Below, piece after piece: positions 17,941 through 27,388 of a stretch of 64,000 bases of DNA; position 1 is the first letter of the stretch, and each line of letters starts with the position of its first letter. The stretch is from Streptomyces sp. NBC_01294 (GTDB lineage Bacteria > Actinomycetota > Actinomycetes > Streptomycetales > Streptomycetaceae). The stretch covers positions 7,531,501 through 7,595,500 of the forward strand of contig NZ_CP108423.1 of NCBI RefSeq assembly GCF_035917235.1. Direction: 5' to 3'. Both the position numbers and the translations under genes were made by a program. A model generated the notes under the pieces. The model was not told the origin of the DNA. It searched no databases and worked only from the letters and a program-made list of their open reading frames with translations.

Positions 17941-19310
17941 GACTGTAAAAGAAACGGTGTAACTCCGATCATGGAGGATTGCACCTGTGACCAGCGAGAA
18001 CATAGCCACGCCGTCTGAGGCGGAGGCCGCGTCGGCGGGCGTGGATGACCGGTTCCTGAACGAGCTCGTGGCCCGGGCTCAGGCCGAGGGCCTGCAGCTG
18101 ACCGGTGAGGGCGGGCTGCTCCAGCAGCTGACGAAGCGGCTGCTGGAGTCCGCTCTCGAGGGCGAGATGACAGATCATCTCGGCTATGACCGGCACGATC
18201 CGGCCGGGAAGAACGGCGGCAACTCGAGGAACGGAAAACGCTCCAAGACAGTCGTCACGGACGTAGGGCCGGTCGAGATCGACGTGCCGCGGGACCGCGA
18301 GGGAGCGTTCGAGCCGCAGATCGTCAAGAAGCGTCAGCGCCGGCTGTCCGGCGTCGACGAGATGGTCCTGTCGCTCTCCGCGAAGGGCCTCGCCCACGGC
18401 GAGATCTCCGCCCACCTGGCCGAGGTCTACGGAGCCGAGGTCTCCAAGCAGACCATCTCCACGATCACCGATTCGGTGATGGAGGGCATGGCCGAATGGC
18501 AGGCCCGCCCGCTCGACCGTGTCTATCCGGTCGTGTTCATCGACTGCATCAACGTGAAGATCCGCGACGGCCAGGTCGCCAACCGCCCCATCTATATGGC
18601 GTTGGCGGTCACGGCCGAAGGCCACCGCGACATCCTCGGCCTGTGGGCCGGCGGTGAGGGAGGCGAAGGCGCCAAGCACTGGCTCCGGGTCCTGACCGAG
18701 CTGAAGAACCGGGGCGTCGAGGACGTCCTCATGCTGGTCTGCGACGGGTTGAAGGGCCTGCCCGACGCGGTCGGCGAGGTCTGGCCCCAGACCGTCGTCC
18801 AGACCTGCGTCGTTCACCTGCTGCGAGCGTCGTTCCGCTATGCCGGCCGCCAGGACTGGGACAAGATCGCTAAAGCCCTCAAGCCTGTCTACACCGCTCC
18901 GACCGAAGACGCTGCCACCAGCCGGTTCCTCGAGTTCTGCGAGGAATGGGGCGGCAAATACCCGGCGATCGTGCGGTTGTGGGAGAACGCCTGGGCCGAA
19001 TTCGTCCCGTTCCTGCAGTTCGACGCCGAGATCCGCCGGATCGTCTGTACCACCAACGCGATCGAGTCCGTCAACGCGAGGATCCGCCGGGCCGTCCGTG
19101 CCCGCGGCCACTTCCCCTCGGAGAACGCCGCTCTGAAGTGCGTCTACCTCGCGGTGATGTCACTGGACCCGACCGGCGCCGGCCGCAAACGCTGGACCAC
19201 CCGCTGGAAGCGGGCCCTCCAAGCCTTCGACATCGCCTTCGACGGACGCCTCACCAACAACCGAATCTGAGCCTACAAACCAACCCAGTTACACCGAAAA
19301 CTTTACAGAC
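17941..19310 (+). mobile_element. IS256-family insertion sequence
   Basis: Imperfect 24-bp terminal inverted repeats are visible: 17941-17964, and the reverse complement of 19287-19310. They match at 18 of 24 positions and share CTGTAAA and CGGTGTAACT. One transposase gene fills the element. The flanks (CGGCGCGG on the left, CCAGCCCT on the right) are not a target duplication, so the copy has taken part in a rearrangement or lost one neighbour. Confidence 0.85.
17987..19270 (+). CDS. IS256-family transposase (Mutator type)
   Basis: A 427-residue DDE transposase from a GTG start with GGAGG upstream. Family marks are LLESALEGEMTDHLGYDRHD near residue 50, the catalytic region VVFIDCINVKIRDGQVANRP, LMLVCDGLKGLPDAVGEVWP, TCVVHLLRASFRY, and TTNAIESVNARIRRAVRARG with the final Glu. 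The gene is full length with no frameshift, so the element may still move. No direct role in the neighbouring crt genes. Confidence 0.95.
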   Translation: MTSENIATPSEAEAASAGVDDRFLNELVARAQAEGLQLTGEGGLLQQLTKRLLESALEGEMTDHLGYDRHDPAGKNGGNSRNGKRSKTVVTDVGPVEIDVPRDREGAFEPQIVKKRQRRLSGVDEMVLSLSAKGLAHGEISAHLAEVYGAEVSKQTISTITDSVMEGMAEWQARPLDRVYPVVFIDCINVKIRDGQVANRPIYMALAVTAEGHRDILGLWAGGEGGEGAKHWLRVLTELKNRGVEDVLMLVCDGLKGLPDAVGEVWPQTVVQTCVVHLLRASFRYAGRQDWDKIAKALKPVYTAPTEDAATSRFLEFCEEWGGKYPAIVRLWENAWAEFVPFLQFDAEIRRIVCTTNAIESVNARIRRAVRARGHFPSENAALKCVYLAVMSLDPTGAGRKRWTTRWKRALQAFDIAFDGRLTNNRI

Positions 19311-19602
19311 CCAGCCCTGGGCTCTTCTGGCCACAAGTACGCGAGCTGCCACCGCACAAGCGGCCGGCCGTGACCCGTTGCCACATTCCGCCGTGCATCC
19401 CGCCGACGGGTTGAGAGGCATGTCCAGCGGCGGGAGGCTCCCACGCTGTTGGCCGCGATGACCGGTACCGGTCAGCCGCCAGGGGAAGTGCGCAGGATAG
19501 GGCGAAGGAGAAATCGCACGCGTGACCGTGTCTCGGCGAGGGCAGTCGCGGCAGCGTTGCCGGGGTGGTGCGGGCGCGGGACGGTGCTTCCTGCGGAGCC
19601 GG
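19311..19602. other. Non-coding gap between IS256 and IS630
   Basis: No reading frame with recognisable protein features was seen in this 292-bp stretch. It probably contains the end of the IS630 element. Confidence 0.4.
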
Positions 19603-20687
19603 TTACTGAGGTTGTAGGCGTGGTGTCGTGAGTGTGAGGCCGGTCGCGGAGAGGCATCCGTTGATGATGTCGCCGCGGTATTGGATTTGGCGGAGGCCGT
19701 GTCGTAGCCGGCGGATGAGGTGGTCGGGGTCGGTGAAAACGGTGTTGGCCTGGCTGGTCCGGCGCAGAACCGACCAGATGCCTTCCACGGGGTTGAGGTC
19801 GGGTGCATAGGGCGGCAGGTGGTAGGCGGTGATCCAGTCCTGCGCGTCGATGAAGGCCCGCATCCGGCGGTCCTTGTGGACGTTCAAGTTGTCCCAGATG
19901 AGGACGATCGGCCCGTCCAACTGCTGGTGGGCTGCGATGAGGAGGTCGCGGTACTCGGTCCAGGCGAAGCTCTTGCGGCCGCCGCTCTTGTGGTCGGTAT
20001 GCCGTTTGGGCCGGTAGATCAGGCGAGAGCGTTCGCCGGCCTTGTAGCAGCACAGAGCGGCGATGGAGAAGCGGCGTTGGGAACGGCCTCTCACCCGAAT
20101 GACCGGTGTGCTGCCGCGTTTGCCCCAGGTGCGGGAGGTCGGCGGCGTCATCGAGAATCCTGCCTCGTCCTCGAAGACGAGCCAGGCCCCGAGCGCCGCC
20201 GCGATGGTTCCAGGTGCGGCCACACCTCCTTCACCCAGCCGGCCACCGCCGCCTCGTCCCGCTCGACGGCACGACGGGCCGGAACCTGATGGCTCCAACC
20301 GTGCCTCCGCAGCATCTGCGAGATCCCCGACAACGTCATGCTCTTGTGGAACCTCCGGCCGATCAGCGTCTTGATCCTGGCCAGCGTCCACCGCTGATCC
20401 GGCCACCCATGGGCGACCGGACCTTTGGCCAACTCCTCCTCAAGCACGGCGAACAGCACGTCGCTCAACTTCGGCCGGGACGCCGGGCCACGGGAACGAA
20501 CCGCGTCCTGACCGGCCTCCCGCCAGGCCCGACGCCACCGCTGGACCGACCGGACACTGACCCGTAACTCCTTCGCGATCTCCGTACTGCCCCGCCCATC
20601 GGCGAACATACCGACCGCTTCCATTCGGACCCGCTCACGGAACGCTTGCCTCTCCGCGGTCAGACCCCCACCCTGCGGATACCTCAT
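19603..20687 (-). CDS. IS630-family transposase in two overlapping frames
   Basis: Frame 1 (20687 to 20148) holds the helix-turn-helix half: FADGRGSTEIAKELRVSVRS, then VQRWRRAWREAGQDAVRSRG, then WTLARIKTLIGRRFHKSMTL. Frame 2 (about 20210 to 19603) holds the DDE half: AWLVFEDEAGFSMTPP (first Asp), PIVLIWDNLNVHKDRRM (second Asp) and YAPDLNPVEGIWSVLRR (Glu). The frames overlap near 20150-20210. IS630 elements often join such halves by programmed frameshifting, so this may be an intact transposase rather than a mutant. Terminal repeats were not resolved. Confidence 0.85.
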
Positions 20688-20747
20688 ACCTCCGGCATAC
20701 CGCGACAATCAGCAACCGTCAGCCCCTACGACAAGACGACTTCAAGG

Positions 20748-21625
20748 TCAGTAGTCGTGGGCCACGACGGCGACCGGTGCGGTGGAGTGATGCAGTACGG
20801 CGTGGGTGATCGGTCCGATGTGGGAGCCGAGGGTGGAGCTGCGGATCCGGCGGCCGACGACGACGAGAGAAGCGTCGGAGGCGGCCTCGACGAGCTGGAT
20901 CGCGGCGTGGCCGATGGGCGCCCGCACTTCGACCTCGACCGACGGGAACTTGTCGCGCCATGGCCTGAGCATCTCTTGCAGTGTGGCGGTGATGCCGTGG
21001 GCCGTCTCCTGCAGAACAACGGGGTCGAGGGCGGGCGCGTAGCTCAGGATCGGCGGTGGAGTCCACCCGTGCAGCACGTGGAGGGCGGCCCGGTGGTGGG
21101 CTGCCTCTTCGAAGGCGAAGGCGAGGAGCTTGTCGCAGAGCTGACGGGTGTCCACGCCGGCCACGACGGCTCCGTGCGTGCGCAGTCCGTCGGCGGGGGT
21201 CACGGCGTTGCCGGAGGAGCGGACCAGCACCACAGGATGTTCGGTCGCGGCGATGGTGGCCGAGCCGACCGAACCGACGATGAACCCGGCGATGCTGCCG
21301 AGCCCGCGTGAGCCGATGACGAGCATTGTCGAGGAGCGCGCGGCGGCTGCGAGGGCCTCGGAAGGCGGTCCGGGACCTCTTGGGTGGTGATGTCCAGGAG
21401 CGGGTGCAGGCGCCGTAGCTCGTTGGACGTCTCGCGCAGCAGGTTCTCGGCCCACTGGCCGCGTATCTCGGTGCTCGCCAGAAGGAGGGGCGGCTGCTCG
21501 AGCCATTCCGTGGCGTGGACCAGCTCCAGTGCAGTGTTCCTGAGTTCGGCCTCGCGCGCGGCCCAGTGGGCGGCGGCGGTGCTGGCGCCGGAGCCGTCGA
21601 GGCCGACGGTCACCTGGTTGGTCAT
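20748..21625 (-). pseudogene. Universal stress protein (tandem Usp), frameshifted
   Basis: Frame 1 from ATG 21625 reads TNQVTVGLDGSGASTAAAHW to LRRLHPLLDITTQEV and then drifts out of frame. From about 21375 another frame continues with SEALAAAARSSTMLVIGSRG, LGSIAGFIVGSVGSATIAAT and the second Usp domain ending STAPVAVVAHDY. Both domains carry the G-x2-G-x9-G-S ATP-binding pattern or a close variant. A single lost base explains the break. Its sequence is close to the intact paralogue at 46361-47230. Paired palindromes lie upstream at 21692-21726. Confidence 0.8.
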
Positions 21626-21691
21626 GAGGAACATCTACCTGGGATGGCGCGCTACTGCCTCCAGAGTCCCCCGACGGCTCACGCTGGAGAA

Positions 21692-21726
21692 GGGCCGAGA
21701 GGGCCCGTATCAGACCGATCGGCCCT
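21692..21726. promoter_or_regulatory. Paired OsdR/DevR-like palindromes between two usp genes
   Basis: GGGCCGAGAGGGCCC (21692-21706) and CAGACCGATCGGCCCT (21711-21726) lie in the divergent region between the two usp genes. The 19-20 bp offset places them on the same DNA face. The same paired design recurs before six other transcription units of this island. Confidence 0.5.
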
Positions 21727-21957
21727 GGTAGGGGAGTAGGCAAGGCGAGGTCGGCCTGGCGGGCGAGCCGGTCGGCTTCCGATGGATACCGCCACTCGCT
21801 CGTGCTCGTCCACAGGGAGCTCGGTGATGCCGTGCGCGACACGTGGCTTCGCGACATTCTTGAAGGAGCTGACCGGATCCACCAGGCGACCTCGTTCGTC
21901 ATCAGGTTTCGGAGCGTGTGATGGATGACACCTCCTGGCTTTCGGTGAGGAGGATTC

Positions 21958-22869
21958 ATGGCAGTCGGTATGACGCATGGTCCTGAGCTCGGCGCTGTGG
22001 TGGCGGGAGTGGATGGATCCCGGTCTGCGGAGCGGGCGGTGTTCTGGGCCGCGGCGGAGGCCGTGCGGCGGGATGGCACCTTGCACCTCGTGCACGGCGC
22101 GGACACCGACAGCCGGATGCTGTATGCATCTATGTACGCCATCGAGCGGATACGTCGGGCGGGCCGGGACCTGCTCGAGGAGACCGCCGCCAAGGTCGCC
22201 GAACGCCATCCGGGGCTGCACGTGTCGACCGAACTCAGTCCCCACGAGCCGGTCGCCGGCCTGCACGCTGCGGCTGCGGACTCCGACACCATCGTGGTCG
22301 GTAGCCGCGGCCTCGGCGGCTTCGAGTCACTGATGCTGGGTTCGGTCGGCCTGAAGGTCGCCGCGGGCGCCAAGGCGCCCGTGGTCGTGGTCCGGGGGGA
22401 CGAGAACACCGCCGAAGCAGGGGTCGTGCTGGCCGCCATCCGTGACGAACATGATGTGGAGTGCGCGAGGTACGCGGCGAGTGAGGCGGAGCTGCGCCGG
22501 TCGTCACTGCGGTTGTTGCACGTCTGGAATGTGCTGGAGTCCGTGGCGGAGAGCGTGACCGTGCTCGACGATGCGGACGAGGGAGTGCAGGTGCACGTAC
22601 GAAGGGTGACGTCAGTGGCCCACCGGATCCGTGACGAGTTCCCGGCCCTGAGCCTGCACGTCGACACAGAGAAGAGTTCGTCCGTCGCAAGGGTGATGGT
22701 GGAGGCGTCACGCCACGCGGACCTGTTGGTCATGGGCGGACGGCGCACCCCCGGATACTTCGGGCCCACCCTGGGCTGGGCGACGCACAGCCTCCTGCAC
22801 CACTCACACTGCCCCGTGGAACTCATTCCGCGCCATGGCAAGCAGGACGACGAGGACCAAGGGTTGTGA
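21958..22869 (+). CDS. Universal stress protein, two Usp domains
   Basis: A 303-residue protein with tandem UspA domains (about residues 11-147 and 153-294). The first domain has VVAGVDGSRSAERAVFWAAA and the nucleotide-binding pattern VVGSRGLGGFESLMLGSVGL. In the second the ATP loop is degenerate (MGGRRTPGYFGPTLGWATHS), so only one site may bind ATP. Usp proteins support survival under hypoxia and starvation. It is divergent from the frameshifted usp, with the palindrome pair between them; one of five usp loci in the island. Confidence 0.9.
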   Translation: MAVGMTHGPELGAVVAGVDGSRSAERAVFWAAAEAVRRDGTLHLVHGADTDSRMLYASMYAIERIRRAGRDLLEETAAKVAERHPGLHVSTELSPHEPVAGLHAAAADSDTIVVGSRGLGGFESLMLGSVGLKVAAGAKAPVVVVRGDENTAEAGVVLAAIRDEHDVECARYAASEAELRRSSLRLLHVWNVLESVAESVTVLDDADEGVQVHVRRVTSVAHRIRDEFPALSLHVDTEKSSSVARVMVEASRHADLLVMGGRRTPGYFGPTLGWATHSLLHHSHCPVELIPRHGKQDDEDQGL

Positions 22870-22960
22870 CCACCCCGAAGGCCGCGGAATCGGCGTCAGC
22901 CTCGTGGAACACCTCCGGGCCAGCTGCGGTGAGTCCGTCAGTGGGCGGCCCCGCAGCTGC

Positions 22961-23105
22961 TGTGAGTTCCACACGCACGTCCACCATGCCTTGGACGGCG
23001 CGGGCGGCGCGCATGACCAGAGGGACCAGAGCACGGTTGTGGAGGCTGCCCCGGAGCGTCCTCACCCTCCTCGACCGAGCAGTCGAGTGAACCGGCGGCG
23101 CCGGT
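22961..23105 (-). pseudogene. BON-domain remnant of a CBS-BON gene
   Basis: The minus strand reads LDCSVEEG, loses frame, then continues VRTLRGSLHNRALVPLVMRA and ARAVQGMVDVRVEL. This matches the C-terminal BON domain of the CBS-BON protein at 52790-53434 (DCTVEEGVVTLRGDLRDRAL). The CBS domains are absent. It is a decayed duplicate next to a usp gene. Confidence 0.7.
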
Positions 23106-23686
23106 TCCGGGGTCAAGGCCAAGGGGGCCGGACAGCCCCGTTCACCGTGGCTGCACCCCGCCCGCGCCCGCACCGGCCGCAGTCGGGAACCGTGGCCAGG
23201 CACTTTGCTTGACGCCTGGCACGCTGGGCGGACCGGCAGTCCTCGTGCCTGGTGGCGGCCCGTGTCGGCCGTGCCGTTTTCGCCGCGAGGGCCGATTCTG
23301 GAAGCGCGGGGCATGCGCACGTGGCCTTCATCGCCCGGCTGTGGATGCCGCGCCGAAGGGCCGTCTTCGACTGAGGAGCCTTCTGTTGCTCACACGGGTC
23401 CGTTGGTCGGTGTAACACGCGTCGCGGTCGGCCAAGCCCGGGCCGCCGCGTGAGCCACTTCCGCGACAGCGACCTCGCCGTGCTCATCGTGTCTGGCTCG
23501 GCAGGGTGGTGTCGGCCCCCGTGCCACGGCTCACCACAGGGTTCTCACCCCTGCCGTGCGCCGGGCAGGCTTGGCCTACCGGTCAGGTCCCGCCGGACGG
23601 GCGTACATTCTTAACAGTGGGGCTGATGTTCCCAGCGATCACGAAGTACGGGCTGCCGACGGACAGCCCGGGGGCAGGAGCGTGAC
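23106..23686. other. 580-bp stretch without a recognisable gene
   Basis: No frame shows recognisable domains. A lightly AT-rich ACATTCTTAACAGT at about 23605 could be part of the promoter of the DUF5994 gene. Confidence 0.35.
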
Positions 23687-24250
23687 ATGACCACCACCCC
23701 CGGCCGGACCTCATCCCGCGACCTGGCCACAGTGCTCCCGGCCCGTCTGTCCCTCACGCCGAAGACCACCCTCACTGGCCAGCTGGACGGGGCTTGGTGG
23801 CCGCGCTCGCGCGACCTCCAAGTGGAACTTCCGCCCCTTGCGGCGACACTGGACGAAGTCTGGGGACGCATCACACGCGTCACCGTGAACCCCACCCGCT
23901 GGCCCGTCGTACCTCACACGGTGAACACCGACGGGCACATCATCCACGTGGGCTGGTTCACCGAACAGCACCCTGACAAGCTGATCCTGCTCTCCTACAC
24001 CGTCGGCCGCTGGGACCTGCTCGTAATCCCGCCCGAGACTGAGCCCGCCGCCGCGGCACGGCTCATGGCAGCCGCAGCCATCCCCGGCAGCGTCCTTACC
24101 GCCGGCGCTCTCATGGCCGACGAAGCGGCCATCGGTCGCGGTCTACGGGACACCCGAAACCGTGAGGACAGCTGGGAGAGCGAAGGTGGATCCCGCACGG
24201 CACCCTCCGGTCGGCGAGACCTGCCTCCGACCGGAGGCACCTGGAAGTGA
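23687..24250 (+). CDS. DUF5994 family protein
   Basis: A 187-residue soluble protein. Conserved-looking blocks are RLSLTPKTTLTGQLDGAWWP, VWGRITRVTVNPTRWPVVPH and TVGRWDLLVIPPETEPAAAA. I recognise the pattern as the actinobacterial DUF5994 family, often found beside usp and CBS genes. The function is unknown. The last ~35 residues (after GRGLRDT) are hydrophilic and may be frame-altered. The ATG at 23687 follows GGCAGGAGCGTGAC. Confidence 0.7.
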   Translation: MTTTPGRTSSRDLATVLPARLSLTPKTTLTGQLDGAWWPRSRDLQVELPPLAATLDEVWGRITRVTVNPTRWPVVPHTVNTDGHIIHVGWFTEQHPDKLILLSYTVGRWDLLVIPPETEPAAAARLMAAAAIPGSVLTAGALMADEAAIGRGLRDTRNREDSWESEGGSRTAPSGRRDLPPTGGTWK

Positions 24251-24526
24251 GCAGCGGGGAGACACACCCTCGTCCTCGCCAGGCGATCCTCTCCCTGACC
24301 GCAGCCAGCACGTCTGCCCGCCCGCGTGGCAATCGGCACGAGGAGCCACGCTGCCTGTCAATTCGGCGACACCTGCGTCGTCCGACGCCGACACGGATTT
24401 CGCCAGCGCGCACCCGGAGCTCCGGCACTGCCGCCAGGCGCGGGCCGCCGAGCCCGGAAGCCTCCGTATAGGCCGGGGGCAGATGAGGCTGGCCGGGACA
24501 TCCGGCTTCGGCAGCGCGCGTGGCCA
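24251..24526. other. Non-coding gap downstream of DUF5994
   Basis: The gap is flanked by convergent genes. No gene or clear hairpin was recognised. Confidence 0.35.
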
Positions 24527-25870
24527 TCACATTTCTCGGTGTTCGCCGGACCTGTGGGGAACGACGCCGAGGTGGGGGAGATGGCGGACAAACCAGTCCA
24601 GCGCGGCGTCGGCCACGGCGTCCAGCGCGCCGGGTTCCTCGAAGAGGTGGGTCGCACCAGGAACCACCCCCATCTGGTGCTCGCAGCGCAGGTGCGCCGC
24701 GGCCTGACGGTTGAGGTCCAGTACCTGATCGTCGGCTCCGCCGACGATCAGCAGGGTCGGAGCACGTACGGCCGCGAGCCGGGAGACCGCCAGGTCGGGG
24801 CGTCCGCCCCGCGAGACGATCGCGGCGATGTCCGATCGCGGTTCGGCGGCGGCCATGAGCGCGGCTGCGGCGCCCGTGCTGGCGCCGAAGTAGCAGATGC
24901 GCAGGGCAAGCCGCGCCCGGATCCATCCCGTGGCCTGAGTCAAGCGGAGGGCGAGGAGCGGTACGTCGAAGACCTTCGCCCGGTCACGTGCCTCGGCCGG
25001 GGTGAGGAGATCGAAGAGCAGCGTTGCCAGCCCCGCACGGTTCAGGACCTCGGCCACGTGGCGGTTTCGGGGACTGAGGCGACTGCTGCCGCTGCCGTGC
25101 GCGAAGACGACGACGCCCTCGGCGTCCTTGGGCACGGTCAACAGCCCGGGCAGCGCCGTGCCTCCCGCGTCCACCACCACTTCACCAGTCTGTGGCGCGA
25201 CCCGATCTGAAGCCTGTGCCGGTGCTGGCGGGCGTGCCCGCGCCGCCTCGGCCAACAGCGCGGCGACCTCCTCGTCTCCCACCTGCGAGAAGTCCTCGTA
25301 CCACTGGCCGACCGCGGAGAAATGACGGGGCACTGACAGGCACACGACCTCGTCCGCCTCGCGCCGAAGCTGTTCCAGTGCCTGGGGAGCCGCCACGGGA
25401 ACGGCGAGGATCACCTGCTCGACCCCGTGCTCCCGCGCAACCTGGCACGCCACGGACGCGGTCGATCCGGTGGCGATGCCGTCGTCCACGACGACCACCG
25501 TCCGTCCGGTGAGCGGGATCCGTTCCCCTCCCCGGCGGTAGCGTGCCTGTCGCCGTTCCAGCTCCGCCCGTTCGGCTTCCTCGACCCTGGCGCAGTCCCC
25601 CTCTCCGAGGCCGGCTGCACGGACCGTCGCTCCGTTGATCAGCCGTACGCCGCCCTCGCCGATGGCGCCGAAGGCCACCTCGGGTTGGAAGGGCACCCCG
25701 AGTTTGCGGACCACGATCACGTCCAGCGGTGCGCCCAGGACGCGCGCGACCTCCGCGGCCACGGGTACTCCGCCGCGGGGGAGCCCGAGTACCACCGGCT
25801 CGACCAGCCCGAGCCGGGCCAGCTCACCGGCCAGTTGTCTGCCAGCGGCCGTTCGATTGGAGAAGAACAT
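24527..25870 (-). CDS. Phosphoribosyltransferase fused to a dienelactone-hydrolase-like domain
   Basis: A 447-residue two-domain protein. Residues 1-215 form a type I phosphoribosyltransferase fold, with GLPRGGVPVAAEVARVLGAP and the PRPP loop VVVVDDGIATGSTA at 125-138. Residues 228-447 form an alpha/beta hydrolase: VVVFAHGSGSS (oxyanion region), nucleophile S331 in YFGASTGAA, an Asp near 380 in VGGADDQVLDL, and H408 in GATHLF. ATG 25870 has GGAGG upstream. The substrate is unknown. Similar fusions and single-domain pairs occur in actinobacterial dormancy-type clusters, in my recollection. Confidence 0.8.
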   Translation of the reverse strand: MFFSNRTAAGRQLAGELARLGLVEPVVLGLPRGGVPVAAEVARVLGAPLDVIVVRKLGVPFQPEVAFGAIGEGGVRLINGATVRAAGLGEGDCARVEEAERAELERRQARYRRGGERIPLTGRTVVVVDDGIATGSTASVACQVAREHGVEQVILAVPVAAPQALEQLRREADEVVCLSVPRHFSAVGQWYEDFSQVGDEEVAALLAEAARARPPAPAQASDRVAPQTGEVVVDAGGTALPGLLTVPKDAEGVVVFAHGSGSSRLSPRNRHVAEVLNRAGLATLLFDLLTPAEARDRAKVFDVPLLALRLTQATGWIRARLALRICYFGASTGAAAALMAAAEPRSDIAAIVSRGGRPDLAVSRLAAVRAPTLLIVGGADDQVLDLNRQAAAHLRCEHQMGVVPGATHLFEEPGALDAVADAALDWFVRHLPHLGVVPHRSGEHREM

Positions 25871-26244
25871 ACCGCGCCTCCTTTCACGGCCCCGATCCGT
25901 CGGCAAGCGTCCGCAGAGACACCGGCCGGAGGGCCGGGTCGGAACCAGACGGTTTCGGTGGCAGGCCAGGCCGCGGTGGTGCGCGGGGTTCGAGCTCAGG
26001 AGCCCCGACAACCTGCGCATCACGTGCTGGCGGGCACGCAACAGAACCCCTGACTTCAGGGTCGTACCGGTGCACGAAGTCCGCATCCGGATGGTGCCCG
26101 CGTCGAGCGGTCGGCGGGCCGACCTCGTGGCCGTCATGGACTCCGCGGTGGCGGCCGGTGAGGTGGTGTCGCCGTCGGCGTTCAGACGGGGCCATGCTGG
26201 AGGTCCGATAACAAGGCCTCACAACGCGGCGAGGGGAGACCGCC
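25871..26244. other. Gap between divergent PRTase and CBS genes
   Basis: It presumably contains both promoters. A coding-like fragment on the plus strand (VPVHEVRIRMVPASSGRRAD, then LVAVMDSAVAAGEVVSP) at about 26065-26180 has no start or recognisable family. A weak half-match to the regulon palindrome, GGGGCCATGCTGGAGGTCC, lies near 26189. Confidence 0.3.
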
Positions 26245-26796
26245 ATGGCATCGGCGACGCACCCGCAGGCGCATCCCCCAGCGGCCGGGGCGAACATGGC
26301 CGTCATGGCCTGGACCGTCGGGGAGGTCATGCGGACGGAGGTGGTGGCCGTCGCCGCCGACGAGACCGTGCTCATGGCCTGGGAGCTGCTGGAGAGGACC
26401 GGTGCTGCGTACCTTCCTGTCCTGCTGCCGGACGGCCGCTGCTCCGGACTCCTCGACCGCTGCGAAGTCGCGGTCGCGTGCTCCGCGCCCGCAGTCGTGC
26501 TCTCGGCGCAGGACGTCGGCACCCTGCTTTCCGGGCGTCGGCGGCCGACTGTCAGGCCCGAGGAAAGCGTGCGCAAGGCAGCGGTCGCCATGACGGACAA
26601 CAACTGCGAGGCGCTTCCAGTGCTCGGCAGCGCCGGCAGGCTGGTCGGCCTGCTGACGGCCTCCGACATCGTGGCCGGCCTCGTGCGGTACCCGGCCTCC
26701 GCGTCCGGCAACGCCGAGGCGCCTGCGATCGGACCCTCCACGCTGACTCCGGGACTCGGGCCCCGCCGCGACGACCGGGCGAACCCTGTCCCATGA
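26245..26796 (+). CDS. CBS-domain pair protein
   Basis: A 183-residue protein with two CBS domains at about residues 22-75 (TVGEVMRTEVVAVAADETVL to YLPVLLPDGRCSGLLDR) and 95-150 (RRPTVRPEESVRKAAVAMTD to VGLLTASDIVAGL). CBS pairs bind adenosyl ligands and act as energy sensors. There is no other domain; the last 30 residues are Pro/Arg-rich. The first CBS is less conserved than those of the CBS-BON paralogues. It is one of several CBS genes in the stress block. Confidence 0.8.
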   Translation: MASATHPQAHPPAAGANMAVMAWTVGEVMRTEVVAVAADETVLMAWELLERTGAAYLPVLLPDGRCSGLLDRCEVAVACSAPAVVLSAQDVGTLLSGRRRPTVRPEESVRKAAVAMTDNNCEALPVLGSAGRLVGLLTASDIVAGLVRYPASASGNAEAPAIGPSTLTPGLGPRRDDRANPVP

Positions 26797-27388
26797 ACGG
26801 CACCACAGGATGAGGGCAGGACGACCAGGACGAACGACCGGGCGGGCACACAGAGGACAAGCCCGAAGCAGTGGCAGTCACCAGGTGACGCCGATGGACC
26901 GAGCGGTCCGCTGCCCGCACGCGAGAAGCCTGTCGGGCCACCGCCTGTACGGCCGGGGCGCCTCACCACGGGATCGGTCCGTGGAGACCATCCGGGTCCG
27001 CGAACTGGTCGGCTGATCCGCACCGCGCGCCGTTGCCAGCCGGTGACTGCGGCCGAGACCACCAGGCCAGTCTTCCGTGCAGTTCTCACAGCCAGTTGCC
27101 GAGTCCGCGCCTAGGACCAATGGGGACAGGAGCGGGACCAGTCGGCCCCTGTGAGGAGACTGGCCGGTGTCTAGCCTGGTGAGTGGGCTGCGAGGCGAGC
27201 ATGGGACTCGGCTTCGCCGGTGTCAACGGCGGCGAGGCCTTGCCTGATCACCGGCTTGTGATGGCCCCCGGTACGCAATCCGGGCGAGGGATCTCACCTC
27301 GCAGGTCCCGTGGTGTGCCGGGACGTGGCACGGCCCGTCGACTGGCGGGGCCGAGAACGATCTGCGGGGGCGCGACGCTGGAGGAACC
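26797..27388. promoter_or_regulatory. Regulatory gap with paired OsdR/DevR-like palindromes, upstream of the M50 protease gene
   Basis: The two sites are AGGACCAATGGGGACA (27113-27128) and GGGACCAGTCGGCCCC (27134-27149), about 20 bp apart. They lie some 240 bp before the protease start, so a long leader or a short gene may lie between. A 69-codon frame at 27183-27392 has no recognisable features. The rest of this 592-bp region appears non-coding. Confidence 0.45.

Noticed and set aside
19603..20687. IS630 transposase as a decayed pseudogene
   Set aside because: The two halves overlap in frames, as in IS630 elements that use programmed frameshifting, and both keep their motifs. Decay cannot be claimed.
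26187..26220. Regulon palindrome before the CBS gene at 26245
   Set aside because: GGGGCCATGCTGGAGGTCC matches only loosely and the second member of the pair is poor; left out of the site list.
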